Part shown: positions 62,534 to 64,000 of the stretch, piece after piece | Position numbering within the stretch: the first letter of the stretch is position 1 | Layout: each line of letters begins with the position of its first letter | Source: TMED69 sp036130055 | Lineage (GTDB): Bacteria; Pseudomonadota; Gammaproteobacteria; Ga0077536 | NCBI GenBank assembly: GCA_036130055.1 | Contig: JAYYOR010000011.1 | Span: 41,671-105,670 of the forward strand | Direction: 5' to 3' | DNA length: 64,000 nucleotides | Program-made: the position numbers and the translations under genes | The notes under the pieces: generated by a model | The model's database searches: none | Told to the model about the DNA's origin: nothing | The model's input: the letters and a program-made list of their open reading frames with translations, nothing else

Positions 62534-63538
62534 ATGAATAACAAGAAAAAAAATGAAAGTAACCTGTCGAATGATGATGAGATTCTTACTTTAGCTAAGC
62601 AGGTGCTTACCGAGGAAGCAGACGCCATCAGTCAGCAAATTAATTCCTTAGGCAAAGAGTTCACTTCAGCGGTCAGAGCAATTTTTGAAACGAAAGGACA
62701 TCTTATAATCGTTGGCATGGGAAAATCGGGTCATGTCGGGAGAAAAATTTCAGCAACATTTGCAAGCACTGGAACGCCTTCGTTTTTCATAAATGCAGCA
62801 GAAGCTAACCATGGGGATATTGGCAGGGTAAGCAAAAGGGATATTGTTCTTATAATTTCAAATTCAGGGGAAACTCCTGAACTTAAGTATCTTTTTCCGT
62901 TTTTAGATCGAATGTCAGTCGAGACAATAGCTATAACTGGTAAAAGCAACTGCACCCTTTCAGAATTTTGCGATCATAAAATTATCATCCATATTGGACA
63001 AGAAGCCTGTCCTTTAAATCTAGCTCCTTCCTCAAGCACCACAGCAATGATGGCATTAGGAGATGCACTGGCTTTTTCAGTTTATAGATTGCGGGCATTC
63101 AGTAAACTTGATTTCGCTCAATCGCACCCGGCAGGAGCCCTTGGTCGCCGTCTATTGTTAGAAGTTAGAGACGTAATGTGCACGGGAGATCAAATCCCCA
63201 TGGTCGATCCGAACACGTTATTAAAATCTGCGATAATTACTATTAGCCAATGTGGTTTGGGCTTCATTATAGTAGCTAATCAAGATAAAAAAGTACTGGG
63301 AATTTTTACCGACGGTGATCTAAGAAGACTATTAGAAAAGTCAACTGAAATTTTGCATGAGAAAATTTCCAAGTATATGACAATTGAGTTTAAAACTACC
63401 CATCCTCGTCATTTGGCAAGTCAGGTATTAAAAATCATGAAGTCCGATAAAATAAGTGGGCTCCCAGTTATAGATGAGAATGAAAAGTTAGTTGGCGCGA
63501 TAAATTTTCATCATTTATTAGGATTTGGGTTAGAATAA
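62534..63538 (+). CDS. kdsD: D-arabinose 5-phosphate isomerase
   Basis: KdsD converts ribulose-5-phosphate to arabinose-5-phosphate, the precursor of Kdo in LPS. The 334-residue product has an N-terminal SIS domain with IIVGMGKSGHVGRKISATFASTGTPSFF and the catalytic-site GDIGRVSKRD and SHPAGALGRRLL segments, then two CBS domains (about 215-330). A ribosome site (GGAGG) is upstream of the ATG. The usual next gene kdsC is absent, and lptC starts one base after the stop. Confidence 0.97.
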   Translation: MNNKKKNESNLSNDDEILTLAKQVLTEEADAISQQINSLGKEFTSAVRAIFETKGHLIIVGMGKSGHVGRKISATFASTGTPSFFINAAEANHGDIGRVSKRDIVLIISNSGETPELKYLFPFLDRMSVETIAITGKSNCTLSEFCDHKIIIHIGQEACPLNLAPSSSTTAMMALGDALAFSVYRLRAFSKLDFAQSHPAGALGRRLLLEVRDVMCTGDQIPMVDPNTLLKSAIITISQCGLGFIIVANQDKKVLGIFTDGDLRRLLEKSTEILHEKISKYMTIEFKTTHPRHLASQVLKIMKSDKISGLPVIDENEKLVGAINFHHLLGFGLE

Positions 63539-63539
63539 A

Positions 63540-64000
63540 ATGAGAATCAGAAATTTTCTTCCTCTCATTTTTTTATTTATGACAGCCATTAGTTTTTTTG
63601 TTAAATTTTTGGTAGAAGATAGAAGTACAAATTATTCTGAATTTAATTCAGATATGAATCCAGACTACTTCGTTGAAAAAATGGAGAGATTTTCTTTTGA
63701 TAAAAAAGGCAAACTACAAAACGAGTTGGAGTCGGAGTTAGTGAAACACTTTCCCCATGACGATTCATTAGAATTAAAATCGCCAAGGATGAAAATTTAT
63801 GAAAAAAAAGGTAAACCATGGAATGTCGTCTCGGAGAGTGCATGGATTAATTCAGACGGAACCATAGTCCTCTTAAATGGTAACGTTTATATTTGGAAAC
63901 TTGATAACTACGGTAATAAAGAGTATGAAATAATTACATCCGATCTAACTATTAAACCGGAGGAAAAATTTGCACAAACAAAAAAAGCGGCTCGGATAAC
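63540..64000 (+). CDS. lptC: LPS export protein LptC (3' end beyond window)
   Basis: LptC is the bitopic inner-membrane protein that passes LPS from LptBFG to LptA. The frame from the ATG at 63540 stays open to the window edge (153 codons). It has a single N-terminal helix (MRIRNFLPLIFLFMTAISFF, residues 1-20), then the periplasmic beta-jellyroll start with SDMNPDYFVEKMERFSFDKKG and DGTIVLLNGNVYIWKLD, family-typical segments. It lies one base after the kdsD stop, which suggests coupling, and is truncated by the window only. Confidence 0.93.
   Translation, partial: MRIRNFLPLIFLFMTAISFFVKFLVEDRSTNYSEFNSDMNPDYFVEKMERFSFDKKGKLQNELESELVKHFPHDDSLELKSPRMKIYEKKGKPWNVVSESAWINSDGTIVLLNGNVYIWKLDNYGNKEYEIITSDLTIKPEEKFAQTKKAARI

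Noticed and set aside
1..64000. CRISPR array, prophage, insertion sequence, integron or toxin-antitoxin system
   Set aside because: I found no regularly spaced direct repeats, transposase, integrase, phage structural genes or small toxin-like pairs; all substantial frames are housekeeping or envelope genes.

Overview
The window is a gene-dense, low-GC (mid-30s to about 40 percent by eye) chromosomal segment of a gammaproteobacterium. It includes the replication-origin neighbourhood (gyrB-recF-dnaN-dnaA against rpmH-rnpA-yidC-mnmE). The gammaproteobacterial assignment rests on gene order: aroQ-accB-accC-prmA-dusB-fis-purH-purD, leuS-lptE-holA-proA-nadD-rsfS-rlmH, fmdB-aspS...yebC-ruvCAB-ybgC-tolQRAB-pal-cpoB and yrbG-kdsD-lptC. 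The order resembles Pseudomonas more than the enterics. Fis, LptE, LptC, HolA and PhoR/PhoB also point to this class. Intergenic gaps are mostly under 100 bp, many genes overlap by a few bases, and TTG starts are frequent, which fits a streamlined, probably aquatic, free-living or symbiotic bacterium. Oxygen-dependent HemF suggests aerobic growth.

Layout. 1-4828 (minus): gyrB (3' end cut by the window edge), recF, dnaN, dnaA, with a probable origin/dnaN promoter region between dnaN and dnaA. 4999-8506 (plus): rpmH, rnpA, yidC, mnmE, with no yidD. 8522-13428: five-gene LPS/glycan cluster (two GT9, two GT4, one ELM1-family protein) on both strands, followed by ilvE and fxsA (minus). 14896-24941 (plus): cutA, dsbD, a TlpA-like thioredoxin, aroQ-accB-accC-prmA-dusB-fis-purH-purD. 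24946-28502: hisH/hisB (minus), hemF, a small flavoprotein and an unassigned methyltransferase. 28604-36100: Pho regulon block pstC-pstA-pstB-phoU (plus), convergent with phoB-phoR (minus). 36248-43079: leuS to rlmH. 43102-46417 (minus): PPi-dependent phosphofructokinase and proton-pumping pyrophosphatase, a two-gene pyrophosphate-energy module. 46556-48706: BepA-like protease, tRNA-Lys and an FmdB zinc ribbon protein. 48747-60788: aspS, a WbpE-like aminotransferase (minus), nadA, yebC, ruvCAB, ybgC and the complete tol-pal operon. 60785-64000: murU-like gene (minus), yrbG, kdsD and the start of lptC.

Together the genes cover replication initiation, membrane protein insertion, cell-envelope building (heptose/core glycosyltransfer, Kdo precursor, Lpt transport, Tol-Pal, BepA), phosphate acquisition and PPi recycling, plus core metabolism. 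I found no prophage, insertion sequence, CRISPR array, toxin-antitoxin pair or rRNA operon. I see no convincing new defence or mobile system. The points most worth a second look are the pfp-hppA pair, the ELM1-containing glycosyltransferase cluster, the kdsD-lptC junction without kdsC, the origin structure, and the heavy use of TTG starts.
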